Part shown: positions 18,232 through 27,669 of the stretch, in pieces
Layout of the letters: each line of letters begins with the position of its first letter
Numbering within the stretch: position 1 is the first letter of the stretch
Assembly: GCA_905614375.1 (NCBI GenBank)
Contig: CAJQSP010000014.1
Coordinates: 49,984 to 113,983, forward strand
Source: an uncultured Dehalococcoidales bacterium
GTDB taxonomy: Bacteria; Chloroflexota; Dehalococcoidia; UBA1151; UBA1328
Direction: 5' to 3'
DNA length: 64,000 nt
Position numbers and translations under genes: made by a program
The notes under the pieces: generated by a model
The model's input: only the letters and a program-made list of their open reading frames with translations
What the model was told of the DNA's origin: nothing
The model's database searches: none

Positions 18232-20442
18232 ATGCCGGTTAGCCAGGAAACACTCGACGAAATCGCTCTCAGTCGCGACGAATACGAAGCGATTGTAGAT
18301 CGACTCGGCAGAGAGCCAGAGCCGCTTGAGCTAGGACTCTTCGGGGCGTTGTGGTCTGAGCACTGTGGCTACAAGCACACGAAATCCCTGCTCCGCACCC
18401 TTCCTTCGTCTTCCGAGCGATTATTGGTAGCCCCCGGAGCAGAGAACGCCGGAGTCGTCGACCTTGGAGATGGACTTTCCGTTTGCTTCAAGATCGAATC
18501 GCACAACCACCCATCTGCAGTGGAGCCCTTCGAAGGTGCAGCCACAGGTGTTGGCGGGATCATTCGTGACATCTTCGCTATGGGCGCCCGCCCCATCGCA
18601 TTGCTCAACTCTCTGCGATTCGGGCAGCCCGACAACGCCCGAACTCGATATCTCCTCAACGGTGTAATCGGCGGGATTTCCTCGTACGGAAACTGCATCG
18701 GCATTCCCGACGTCGGCGGCGAAATATTTTTCTCCGACAACTACAAAGGCAATCCACTTGTAAATGCAATGTGCGTTGGCCTGATCGAAGATGGCAAGAT
18801 CGCAAGCGCATCGGCTAAAGAGCCTGGCGATTTGCTACTGCTCGTTGGAGCCGATACCGGTCGAGACGGAATTCACGGCGCGTCCGGGCTAGCTTCACGA
18901 GCATTTGAAGAACAGGCCGAGATGCGTTCAGCTGTTCAGGTCGGGAACCCTTTCCTTGAAAAAGTGCTAATCGAAGCCTGTCTAGAAGCACTTGATCTGC
19001 CCGGCGTCGTTGGTCTGCAAGATTGTGGAGCTGCAGGAATAACGTCTGCTGCCATCGAGATGGCCGAACGATCCGGGATGGGTCTGAAGCTGCTCATCGA
19101 TGAAGTACCACGACGGGAAGAAGGCATGACCCCTTACGAAGTGATGCTCTCTGAATCTCAAGAGCGAATGCTTCTTGCCGTGACGCCCGGACAAGAAATG
19201 CCAGTATTTGAGCTGTTCGAGAAATGGGATCTCGATGCAACGATCATCGGTAATTTTGAACTCGGAGAGAACGTAAGAATCTACGAAGAGGGCGCTGAGA
19301 TAACTTCTACACCCGTAATTACTCTCACCGACGCACCTGAGTACAAGTTCACCGGAGTGAAGCCTGAATGGCTAACGAAGCTTCAGAACGCCGATCTCTC
19401 TGCGAATCCGATTCCGACCGAGTCCCCTGCCGATATGCTGCTGAAGATACTTGCGTCTCCAAACATCGCATCGCGATTCCCGATCTATCGTCAGTACGAT
19501 TATCACGTGCAGACGAACACGGTTGTAGAACCGGGTGGGGACGCTGCTGTATTGCGGCTCAAAGGCTCAAAACGAGGAATCGCATTATCAACCGACTGTA
19601 ACGGCAGAATTTGTTATCTCGACCCCAAGATCGGCACCGCAATAGCAGTCGCTGAAGCATGCCGGAATCTCTCTGTCACCGGTGCAACGCCTGTGGCACT
19701 TACAGACGGACTCAACTTCGGTAACCCAGAGACGCCGGACGTACAGTTCCAGCTGACAGAGTCGATTGCCGGAATGAGCCGTGCAGCCGAAGCATTCAAA
19801 ATTCCAATTGTTAGCGGTAATGCCAGTTTGTACAACCAGTCTCAGGGCACTGACATATTCCCGACTCCCATCATTGGTTCGCTCGGACTTCTTGAAGATG
19901 TCGAGAAGAACTCGACAGCCGGATTCAAGTCAAAAGGCGATGTGATCGTTCTACTTGGAACCGATTCAACTTGGGACGATATCGATGGTCTCGCAGGTAG
20001 CGAATACCTCGACTTCATTCATGGCAAAGTCGAAGGTCAGCCCAAACTCGATATCGATCTTGAAATTCGTACGCAAGCAGCTTGCCGAGAAGCGATAAAC
20101 CAAGAACTGATCGTATCCGCGCACGACCTATCCGATGGCGGCGTTGCCGTCGCTATCGCAGAGAGTGCTGTAATTGGTGAGATCGGTGCTTCGATCAATT
20201 CAGCCCCCGGAGAACGTTGGGATGCTGCAATGTTCGGTGAAACCCAATCGAGGATTATCGTCAGCGTGAAAACCGAGAACTTACCTGCCCTTAAAGCGAT
20301 TACTACTGCAAACAACGTTCCGTCGATAGTCATCGGCTCCGTAGGCGGCGACACACTGACGTTTGGCGATGCAATTTCGTTGCCGCTAGCTGATGTCGAC
20401 GACGCATGGAAGAACGGTTTCAGCCGGGCTACATCCGACTAA
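18232..20442 (+). CDS. purL: Phosphoribosylformylglycinamidine synthase subunit PurL
   Basis: The 736-aa protein is the small-type PurL that works with PurQ and PurS. It has LWSEHCGYKHTK (about 44-55), FKIESHNHPS (about 87), GVGGIIRDI (about 105) and two AIRS-like halves. It uses ATP and ammonia to convert FGAR to FGAM. The PurQ/PurL pair is collinear with a 55-nt gap, consistent with one transcript. Confidence 0.97.
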   Translation: MPVSQETLDEIALSRDEYEAIVDRLGREPEPLELGLFGALWSEHCGYKHTKSLLRTLPSSSERLLVAPGAENAGVVDLGDGLSVCFKIESHNHPSAVEPFEGAATGVGGIIRDIFAMGARPIALLNSLRFGQPDNARTRYLLNGVIGGISSYGNCIGIPDVGGEIFFSDNYKGNPLVNAMCVGLIEDGKIASASAKEPGDLLLLVGADTGRDGIHGASGLASRAFEEQAEMRSAVQVGNPFLEKVLIEACLEALDLPGVVGLQDCGAAGITSAAIEMAERSGMGLKLLIDEVPRREEGMTPYEVMLSESQERMLLAVTPGQEMPVFELFEKWDLDATIIGNFELGENVRIYEEGAEITSTPVITLTDAPEYKFTGVKPEWLTKLQNADLSANPIPTESPADMLLKILASPNIASRFPIYRQYDYHVQTNTVVEPGGDAAVLRLKGSKRGIALSTDCNGRICYLDPKIGTAIAVAEACRNLSVTGATPVALTDGLNFGNPETPDVQFQLTESIAGMSRAAEAFKIPIVSGNASLYNQSQGTDIFPTPIIGSLGLLEDVEKNSTAGFKSKGDVIVLLGTDSTWDDIDGLAGSEYLDFIHGKVEGQPKLDIDLEIRTQAACREAINQELIVSAHDLSDGGVAVAIAESAVIGEIGASINSAPGERWDAAMFGETQSRIIVSVKTENLPALKAITTANNVPSIVIGSVGGDTLTFGDAISLPLADVDDAWKNGFSRATSD

Positions 20443-20464
20443 TCACGGACTCGATACCTAATCT

Positions 20465-21325
20465 TTGACGATTCCAACTCAAACGACGATTTCAGCCCTG
20501 ACCGAACAGTACGACGCGCTGTTCTTTGACTCTTTTGGAGTGCTCGTCGACGGTGTGAATGCTCTTCCGGGTGCGGTCGATTTAGTTGACCGTATGAACG
20601 CTGACCAGACGAACTATTTTGTGGTCACTAATGACGCTTCTGCTTCTCTCGACTCTCGAATAAAAACTTTGGTATCAAAGGGATTCAGCATTACGAAGGA
20701 GCAGATTATCAACTCAGGTTCGCAGATAACGGACTACATCTCGGAGAACGGCCTTCAAGGCGCTCCAACTCTCGTTCTCGGCACGCAAGACGCAAAGGAC
20801 TACGTGACCAGTGCCGGTGCAAAACTGGTGAGTCTGGATAGCGGCGAAGAGCCAGATATCGTTGTGCTCGGGCACAGCGGGCCGTATGACTGGGAATCGA
20901 CACTGGAAGATTTATTAACGTTATTCAGTCGAAGATTCCAACAGAATAATCCTGTACGCCTCGTCTTACCGAATCCTGATTTCATCTATCCAAACGGCCC
21001 CGGTGTCTTTGGATTTGGTGCAGCTGTGTTCGTGAATGCGCTGGAGCAAGCGCTCGAACGAATTCACGGCCCGAATGATTCACTAATCGCTACCAAGCTC
21101 GGTAAACCGTACGCACCCATATTCAATGCAGCGATAGATCGAGCCGGCACAGCTAACGCAGTGATGATCGGTGACCAACTTGAAACCGACATTTCTGGAG
21201 CTAATTCAGCAGGCATAGATTCGGCAGTCGTAACGACAGGAATCAACCGTCGATCTACAGCAGACGAGTTCGGAGATGTACCGGATGAGCTAACTCCGCG
21301 GTATATTCTTGCGTCGCTCGTATAA
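20465..21325 (+). CDS. HAD-superfamily class IIA phosphatase (NagD-like)
   Basis: The 286-aa protein starts at TTG and has HAD motif I as DSFGVLVDG, where the usual DxDG is DSFG, plus TNDAS (motif II) and MIGDQLETDISGA (motifs III/IV, about 235). The class IIA cap domain lies between motifs II and III. It resembles the TIGR01459 group, whose substrate is unknown; sugar phosphates are typical for relatives. It is 22 nt after purL. Confidence 0.82.
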   Translation: MTIPTQTTISALTEQYDALFFDSFGVLVDGVNALPGAVDLVDRMNADQTNYFVVTNDASASLDSRIKTLVSKGFSITKEQIINSGSQITDYISENGLQGAPTLVLGTQDAKDYVTSAGAKLVSLDSGEEPDIVVLGHSGPYDWESTLEDLLTLFSRRFQQNNPVRLVLPNPDFIYPNGPGVFGFGAAVFVNALEQALERIHGPNDSLIATKLGKPYAPIFNAAIDRAGTANAVMIGDQLETDISGANSAGIDSAVVTTGINRRSTADEFGDVPDELTPRYILASLV

Positions 21326-21355
21326 AATCAGTAGATATATCGGTTATAAAAATCC

Positions 21356-21384
21356 ACGCGAGTGCTTCGGCTCTCGCGTTTTCA
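21356..21384 (+). terminator. Rho-independent terminator with TTCG tetraloop
   Basis: CGCGAG pairs with CTCGCG around a T-T mismatch and GC/GC closing a TTCG loop, followed by a short T run. It lies 30 nt after the HAD gene and before the FmdB-like gene, so it probably ends the purQ-purL-HAD transcript. Confidence 0.8.
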
Positions 21385-21407
21385 TATAGTTCCCACTTTC
21401 ACAAAAG

Positions 21408-21782
21408 ATGCCAACTTACGTTTACAAATGTATTGAAAACAAGCATGTTTTCGAATTGATTCAGAAGTTCAGCGATGAACCTGGCGCCGACTGTCCAACC
21501 TGCGGCAGCGAGTCGAAACGACAGATATCCGCTCCGACGGTTATCTACAAAGGCTCTGGCTTTTACTCCACCGACTACGGTTCAGGATCATCATCAGGCA
21601 GTAAGTCCAATGGCAGCTCTTCGAGCAGCGAGAGCTCGTCATCAGACTCCGACTCTTCGAGTTCATCCTCTTCGGAATCAAAATCATCCGATAACAGCAG
21701 CAGCAATAGTTCCGACAGCAGTTCAAAATCCGATGGTGGCGGATCGAGTCACTCCCACGGCGCTGGAAGCCACACTCACTAG
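21408..21782 (+). CDS. FmdB/CxxC-type zinc ribbon protein with incomplete first knuckle
   Basis: The 124-aa protein begins MPTYVYKC and ends its ordered part with VIYKGSGFYSTDYG, the FmdB-like putative regulatory family. That family normally has two CxxC knuckles. Here the second is intact (CPTCG, about 29) but the first reads CIEN, so one zinc ligand is missing. The tail (about 63-124) is nearly all Ser, Asp, Lys and Gly and ends with several His residues. The function of the family is not firmly known. dtd follows after 14 nt. Confidence 0.82.
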   Translation: MPTYVYKCIENKHVFELIQKFSDEPGADCPTCGSESKRQISAPTVIYKGSGFYSTDYGSGSSSGSKSNGSSSSSESSSSDSDSSSSSSSESKSSDNSSSNSSDSSSKSDGGGSSHSHGAGSHTH

Positions 21783-21796
21783 TCAGTTCGGCCAAC

Positions 21797-22270
21797 ATGC
21801 GCGCTGTTATTCAACGAGTAAACCGAGCATCAGTCAGCGTCGCTGGCGAAACAACTGGTTCGATTGAACGTGGTCTTTGTCTGCTGATCGGCATCACTCA
21901 CGACGACACCCAAGACGATCTCAAATACATCGTCGAGAAGACCCTCAACATGCGAATCTTCCCGGAAGAATCAGGTAATTCAGGATTCGACCAGTCGGTG
22001 CAGGATATCACTGGCGGCATTCTTCTGGTCAGCCAGTTCACTCTCTACGCAAGCACCCGCAAAGGTCGGCGGCCTGGTTTCACAGATGCAGCACGTCTTG
22101 AGCAAGCGGAGCCGATGTTCAACGATCTAGTCAAGTCATTCAAGATAAATAGTGGCTTACGAGTGGAAACAGGCGTGTTCGGGGCCTCTATGCAAGTCGA
22201 AATCGAAAACGCAGGTCCGGTGACTATCATCCTCGACTCTGAAGACGGCAACAACCCGCGCCGCAGCTAG
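21797..22270 (+). CDS. dtd: D-aminoacyl-tRNA deacylase
   Basis: DTD removes D-amino acids, and glycine mischarged on tRNA(Ala), from tRNAs. The 157-aa protein begins MRAVIQRVNRASVSV and has the catalytic SQFTLYAST motif (about 77) and the C-terminal cross-subunit motif GASMQVEIENAGPVT (about 134). The length is typical. It follows the FmdB-like gene with 14 nt between. Confidence 0.95.
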   Translation: MRAVIQRVNRASVSVAGETTGSIERGLCLLIGITHDDTQDDLKYIVEKTLNMRIFPEESGNSGFDQSVQDITGGILLVSQFTLYASTRKGRRPGFTDAARLEQAEPMFNDLVKSFKINSGLRVETGVFGASMQVEIENAGPVTIILDSEDGNNPRRS

Positions 22271-22285
22271 TCTACTGCGGCGAAT

Positions 22286-23841
22286 TTATTGGGGTGACCA
22301 GCTAGCAATCGTGCCTTCCCCGACGCTGACAGGCTCTTCTACCCCGCTTGCGTCGAGCACCCACACTTGTGAATCGAACTCTTCTGGCAGGCCGATGTCA
22401 CCGATTGATGATACGACATTGTCGAGATCTAGCACGGTACCGGAAATAACGATCTGCGAGCTATCTGGCGACCATACGTTGTGTGAATCCGCATATTGAT
22501 CGAAGAACACCTGAACGAACAAAAATTCGTCCGAAGTGACCTGTGTCACAAGCGGCGTCAGGTCCCCACTCTCAACATCGATAATCGACCACTTGTGGGC
22601 AAAATCGATTACTGGCGAGTCCTCGATAATCGCTAGTTTATTTCCGTCGGGCGACCACCAAAACGAGCGAGCATTACCTTCGTGAAGAATTCGCTCTTCA
22701 CCGGAATTCAGGTCGTAAATCGACAGTGTGTGGAACGATGTTCCCGACGAACGACCTATGGCAATGTTCTTGCCGTCGGGCGACCAGCCGAGGGCGACTT
22801 GATTGTCGCATTCAGCGATGATTTCATTTGTCGCAATTTCATCAACGTTGGTGATGACAACTGAAGTTTTCCCACCTATAGATTCTACGTGCGCAAATTG
22901 TTGACTGTCGGGCGACCATGTTGGGGAGTTAAACGAAATCGATCCCGTGCCTATCGAACGAAGGGTCCCACTCGTCTTCCCATCCACCGTCATGATGTGA
23001 AGCCCCGCATCCTGATGAATCAGGATCGCCGATCCGTCTGGCGCCCAATTGATATACAACGGAGCACCAATCGCTAGGCCCTTCGGAACTTCTCTCGAAT
23101 ACGATCCTAAAATCATCGAACCGATACCGAACTCTCCACTTGTCGTAAGCGCTATCCGATCGCCGTTAGGTGACACCACGTGGTGAAATGCGGAACACCG
23201 GGCCCTACGCCGCTCTGGGAGGTAGTATCGACAGCCAGCCTAACGATGATGCCTTCGCCGTCAGCATCGGCCCGGTGCAGTGAACTCTGGCTCACCGTTT
23301 CTTCAACAATAAGGAATGAGGAAAATGAAACGCTACCGCCATCGCGAGATCACACAGGAAACGTGTATCGAAACTCTCCGTTTCGCAATCCACCATTGCC
23401 GATCGTCGTTCGGTCACTACCATCAGGTCTAACCGTGAACACTGAGCCCTTGCCATCGCTAAACGCTATTCGATTTATGGGCCCCGTCGCTATAGCCCGT
23501 TCAGGTAGTACTGCCTGAGTTGGCTGTGGTCCAATTTCCGATGATCGCTTCACTGTTGCTTCGAGAGTGAGCGCGGCTTCCATCGCAAGTTGAGTGGATG
23601 CTATCGCCGTGGCTTGCGGTGACTTTTGCTCGAGTATCTCTAACGCCATTCGATCACGTTCCGGCTTAAACGCAATCCAAGTTGCTGTTGCATCGGCAGG
23701 AGAGAACGTCGGTGTTGTTTCTAGGACTTCAGTTGCCGTCGGAGACGACTCCGAGCAAGCCGCGATAGCCAGTGCAATTAATGCACCGATTAGAATTACC
23801 GTGCTGATTCGGCGACCAAAAGGCCAATTATCTCGATTCAC
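22286..23841 (-). pseudogene. Disrupted TolB/WD40-type beta-propeller lipoprotein
   Basis: The 5' part (23841-23350) encodes a signal peptide with lipobox IAAC near residue 29, then a linker and the start of a propeller. It ends at a TGA (23350-23352) where the repeat pattern calls for Trp: the gene reads FPV-stop-SRDGG, whereas later repeats have TWSPDS, GWSPDG and WWSPDG. Translation past this stop continues in frame to about 23175, where two extra bases (TGG-TG-TCA) shift the frame. The rest (to 22286) carries five or more WSPDG-type repeats. Two independent lesions argue for a recent pseudogene. A sequencing error could explain one of them. Confidence 0.75.
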
Positions 23842-23949
23842 TATTAGGCGACCATCATTGTCGATAATGCATTACCTGGCGGTGTTACGTGTGTGACCCC
23901 GTTTTGGGTTCACACTGTAAAAACTAAACGCAGAGTGGTCACGCAGGTT

Positions 23950-24810
23950 TTATGCGTTATGCGTTTCGTAATCGAGGGAAATGTCTAACGCTCGCACCGA
24001 ATGAGTGAGCGCACCTACCGAAATAATATCGACTCCGCTCTGAGCGACTTCTGTCACGTTTTCAAGTGTGACATTTCCTGACGCCTCAACGAAACACTCG
24101 GCGGCGATTTGATCGACTGCGTTTCGCATTTCAGCCGGAGACATATTGTCGAGCATGACGATATCTGCACCGGCTGCAGTCGCGGCGAGTGCAGCCCCGA
24201 CCGTTTCGACTTCGACTTCAATCTTCACAGTATGTGGCGCTTTTGCCCTCGCTCGTTTAATCGCTTGGCTCAAACTCACACCCTCACCCGACAAAGCGGC
24301 TAGGTGGTTGTCCTTTATCAGCACCCCGTCGGTGAGATTCATCCGGTGATTACGACCGCCACCAATAGAGACCGAATATTTGTCGAGCAACCGCAATCCC
24401 GGAGCAGTCTTGCGCGTATCAGCGATAGACGCTGTGGTGCCATCAACAGCCTTAACGTACAGGTCGGTCAGCGTTGCTATACCGCTCATACGCTGCAGGA
24501 AGTTAAGTGCAGTTCGTTCGGCCGTAAGGATCGACGCGATCGAGCCTGAAATTGTGGCGACAACTTCGCCACCTTGAACTCGATCGCCATCAAGCAATTT
24601 CTGTGTAAATACCAGATCGGGGTTTACTCGCTTGAATGTAGCCGCCGCCACGTCGAGTCCTGAAAGAATTCCCGGTTCTTTTGGAATTAGGGAGGCACGA
24701 GCTTCAAGATGAGAGGGAATTAGTGCCGACGTAGTAACATCGGTACTAACTGAATCCTCTTCCAGCGCACGATCAATAATAATTTCTAATTCACGTGGTG
24801 TTAGGAGCAT
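23950..24810 (-). CDS. nadC: Nicotinate-nucleotide pyrophosphorylase (carboxylating)
   Basis: NadC converts quinolinate and PRPP to nicotinate mononucleotide. The 286-aa protein has EDSVSTDVTT (about 18), ERTALNFLQRMSGIAT (about 88), DTRKTAPGLR (about 120), GGGRNHRMNLTDGVLIKDNH (about 136-155) and VEVETV (about 185), all family active-site segments. nadA lies 40 nt upstream on the same strand. Together with nadX this completes a de novo NAD route. Confidence 0.96.
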   Translation of the reverse strand: MLLTPRELEIIIDRALEEDSVSTDVTTSALIPSHLEARASLIPKEPGILSGLDVAAATFKRVNPDLVFTQKLLDGDRVQGGEVVATISGSIASILTAERTALNFLQRMSGIATLTDLYVKAVDGTTASIADTRKTAPGLRLLDKYSVSIGGGRNHRMNLTDGVLIKDNHLAALSGEGVSLSQAIKRARAKAPHTVKIEVEVETVGAALAATAAGADIVMLDNMSPAEMRNAVDQIAAECFVEASGNVTLENVTEVAQSGVDIISVGALTHSVRALDISLDYETHNA

Positions 24811-24850
24811 TTTTATATTCGAAAATTAGTCGTGATTAATTGGTTGTAAA

Positions 24851-26065
24851 CTACCCGGCGACTTCGAGCATGCGCTCGAGTGCCACCAGAGAGTTACGCT
24901 GGGTCTCAGGTTCAACTTCGATGCGGTTAATCGCTAGACCAGCCATGATGCCTTCAAGCACCCACAGCACGTATGCCGGGTGGATTCGGTACATCGTTGC
25001 ACATGGGCAAACTATCGGATCAAGACAGAAAATATCCTTGTCGGGATTCTCAGCTGCCAATCGACGAACCATGCTGATCTCGGTTCCAACTCCCCATGAC
25101 GAACCCGTAGGAGCGTTAGCGATGGTTTCGAGGATCAGTTCAGTCGAACCGTACATATCCGCTGCCGCAACAACTTCCTGAGTGCACTCAGGGTGGACAA
25201 TGATCGTCGTTTCTGAATTGCGTTCTCGAGCCGCCTTGACCTGGTCGACTGTGAAACGGGTGTGAACCGAGCAGTGACCCTGCCAAAGCAATACTTTGGC
25301 ACTCTTGATTTTGTTTTCTGAAAGACCACCCATCGGCAAGAAGGGATTCCAAAGAGCCATTTCGTCTTCAGAAATTCCCTTTGCGATTGCGGTGTTACGG
25401 CCAAGATGCTGGTCAGGAAGGAACAGGATTTTTTCGCCTCGTTCCAACGCCCAATCAAATGCCTTGTCAGCGTTTGAAGATGTGCAGACGAGTCCGCCAT
25501 TCTTCCCGCAATGAGCTTTGATAGCTGCGGCAGAGTTCATATATGTGATCGGTATAACACTTTCGGTTGAACCGAGAACTGATTCAAGATCGTCCCAGCA
25601 GTCAGTCACATCCGATGACTTCGCCATGTCGGCCATGGAACATCCAGCAGCCATATTCGGCAACAGCACGTTCTGGTCCGGAGACGTAAGGATGTCGGCT
25701 GTTTCAGCCATGAAGTGAACACCACAGAAAATAATCCACTTGGCGTCTTTTGTCTGAGCAGCCATTTTCGACAGCTTGTAGGAATCACCAGTGAAATCGG
25801 CGTACTTGATCACATCGTCTCGCTGATAGTGGTGACCCAGAATAACCACTTTTGTATCAATTTCTTTGCGAGCAAAATCGATACCTTCGGCAATTTCTTC
25901 AGGCGTCAGTTTCAAGTAGCGAGTCGGCACTTTTTGCCAACGCACGCCAGCCTGGAATTCTTCTTCGAGGGTTTTTGTTCGTAGGTTGCCATCAGTCTGG
26001 CAAAAAGCAGACTGCTCCAACTCCGTAATCGGAATCGTTGTCTGCCTTGTGAACGCAGTCGTCAT
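24851..26065 (-). CDS. nadA: Quinolinate synthase
   Basis: NadA is a [4Fe-4S] enzyme that condenses iminoaspartate with dihydroxyacetone phosphate. The 404-aa protein is of the long type, with an extra N-terminal segment of about 50 residues. VILGHHYQRDDV (about 73) and GVHFMAETADIL (about 115) match the family. Candidate cluster ligands are the Cys in AAGCSMADM, VCTSSNA and CLDPIVCPCATMYR. The nadA start overlaps the miaB stop by 4 nt, so miaB-nadA-nadC form a minus-strand operon. Confidence 0.95.
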   Translation of the reverse strand: MTTAFTRQTTIPITELEQSAFCQTDGNLRTKTLEEEFQAGVRWQKVPTRYLKLTPEEIAEGIDFARKEIDTKVVILGHHYQRDDVIKYADFTGDSYKLSKMAAQTKDAKWIIFCGVHFMAETADILTSPDQNVLLPNMAAGCSMADMAKSSDVTDCWDDLESVLGSTESVIPITYMNSAAAIKAHCGKNGGLVCTSSNADKAFDWALERGEKILFLPDQHLGRNTAIAKGISEDEMALWNPFLPMGGLSENKIKSAKVLLWQGHCSVHTRFTVDQVKAARERNSETTIIVHPECTQEVVAAADMYGSTELILETIANAPTGSSWGVGTEISMVRRLAAENPDKDIFCLDPIVCPCATMYRIHPAYVLWVLEGIMAGLAINRIEVEPETQRNSLVALERMLEVAG

Positions 26066-27444
26066 ACGACCGGTACCTTTTCCTTATTTCCCGTGGTGAT
26101 GACCGCAGTTGAAACCAACTCCGACTCCAGAGACCACGGTGAACTATCAGTTATTTCAACTTGAACAGTCTGCCCAGGCTGTGGCTCAGGCTTGTTGCCG
26201 TCGACTGGAGCGTTTAAGTAGATTAGTTTATCGCCTCTACTACGTCCGTGCAGCCTACCCCGCTTCCGACCTTCGATAAGTACATCGAATTGGGTACCAA
26301 CAAGAAGAGCGTTATTTTTAAGTTGAACTATCTGCTGAAACTCGTCGACAGCGACTTTTCTCGCCTTCTTCACAGCCCTAGTAACGTCATCCGTCATCTT
26401 GCGAGATGCGAACGTACCTTCACGATATGAATATTCAGATGTGTGAACCTTCGAGAATTCGACAGCCCGTAGAACATCCATCGAACGTTCAAACTGCTCC
26501 TCAGTTTCGCCACTGAAGCCGACGATTAGGTCGGTGGTTAACGTGACGTTAGGGATAATATCTTTGATTTGGGCAATTTTATCGAGGAACTGGCCGATCG
26601 TGTATCCTCGCCGCATGTTCGCCAGCATCGTGTCATCTCCCGCTTGGTATGGCAGATTGACCATCTCGCAAACCTTTGGAAGATCCCGAATCGATTCGAT
26701 TATTCGTAACGACATATCGTTCGGGTGCGAAGTCATAAATCTGATTCGTTCGAGCCCATCGATCTCGTGAACCGTCTCGAACAGGTCGGCAAGGTCGATT
26801 CGAGGCCGAATGTCGTGACCATACGAATCGACGTTCTGGCCGAGCAGAGTGATGTCTTTCACTCCACGGTCTACCATCATCTTGGCATCATGAACAATAT
26901 CGACAACCGATCGACTAATTTCTCGTCCTCGGCGATAAGGAATGATGCAGAAAGTACAGAATTTATCGCAACCGTGAACGATTGGAATAAACGAAGCTAC
27001 GTTCGGATTTTCAGGAATTGCCCCGGCAAGACATCCTTCGGGATCAAGCCCGTGTCGCAGTCCAGCTGTTTCAAGAATTGGCTCGAATTCCTGAGGTCGC
27101 GCCCAAACGTCTACATACGGAAATCGGCGCTTTAGCTCTTTTTGCTCTGGGCCAACCATGCAACCCATTACAGCGATCATACGATCGTCGTTGCCCTTCG
27201 TTCGCTTGCCAAGCCGGCCCAACACGCCTGTGGCAGAATCTTCGGCAGACTGGCGTACTACACAGGTATTCAACACAACTACATCGGCGTTCGCCATGTC
27301 GTCTGTCGAATCGAATCCCATATTTAAGAACCCGCGGGACAGACGATCAGAGTCAGATGTATTCATCTGGCAACCGACGGTCCATACGTGATAGCTAGGC
27401 AATTTTGAGGCTGTTAGGGTGGTCGAAATTCTTACTATCGGCAT
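26062..27444 (-). CDS. miaB: tRNA-2-methylthio-N6-dimethylallyladenosine synthase
   Basis: This radical SAM methylthiotransferase modifies A37 of tRNAs reading UNN codons. The 460-aa protein has the N-terminal UPF0004 domain with three cluster cysteines (VGCQMN, LNTCVV, VMGCMVGPEQ), the radical SAM motif GCDKFCTFC (about 157) and a C-terminal TRAM domain. It could be a close MiaB relative such as MtaB, but the QMNTSDSDRL start fits MiaB best. First gene of the miaB-nadA-nadC operon. Confidence 0.92.
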   Translation of the reverse strand: MPIVRISTTLTASKLPSYHVWTVGCQMNTSDSDRLSRGFLNMGFDSTDDMANADVVVLNTCVVRQSAEDSATGVLGRLGKRTKGNDDRMIAVMGCMVGPEQKELKRRFPYVDVWARPQEFEPILETAGLRHGLDPEGCLAGAIPENPNVASFIPIVHGCDKFCTFCIIPYRRGREISRSVVDIVHDAKMMVDRGVKDITLLGQNVDSYGHDIRPRIDLADLFETVHEIDGLERIRFMTSHPNDMSLRIIESIRDLPKVCEMVNLPYQAGDDTMLANMRRGYTIGQFLDKIAQIKDIIPNVTLTTDLIVGFSGETEEQFERSMDVLRAVEFSKVHTSEYSYREGTFASRKMTDDVTRAVKKARKVAVDEFQQIVQLKNNALLVGTQFDVLIEGRKRGRLHGRSRGDKLIYLNAPVDGNKPEPQPGQTVQVEITDSSPWSLESELVSTAVITTGNKEKVPVV

Positions 27445-27669
27445 TGCAGCCTAACCAGTGAGAACTCGACTTTATGAATTATTTATCCAACGATAGACAC
27501 ATAAGGATATCTTGACTGCCGACCACACACAAAGCGCGAAGCGAAATTTCCCGTTTGGCGGTTATCATCTATCGGCGATGTTGACCCGGTAGCCTAAGCG
27601 GTATCGACTAAAATTAGCGAATGTAGTGAATAACTTCCAAACGAAGCGGCGAGAAGAGTAGGAGAACCA

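Noticed and set aside
21475..21867. Plus-strand 130-aa frame over the FmdB-like gene
   Set aside because: It is an out-of-frame shadow of the Ser-rich tail and overlaps the dtd start.
23350..23352. Second in-frame TGA (WD40-type lipoprotein gene) as another selenocysteine codon
   Set aside because: The repeat pattern calls for Trp, not Cys; no convincing hairpin follows at SECIS distance; a 2-bp frameshift lies further downstream. Nonsense mutation is the simpler reading.
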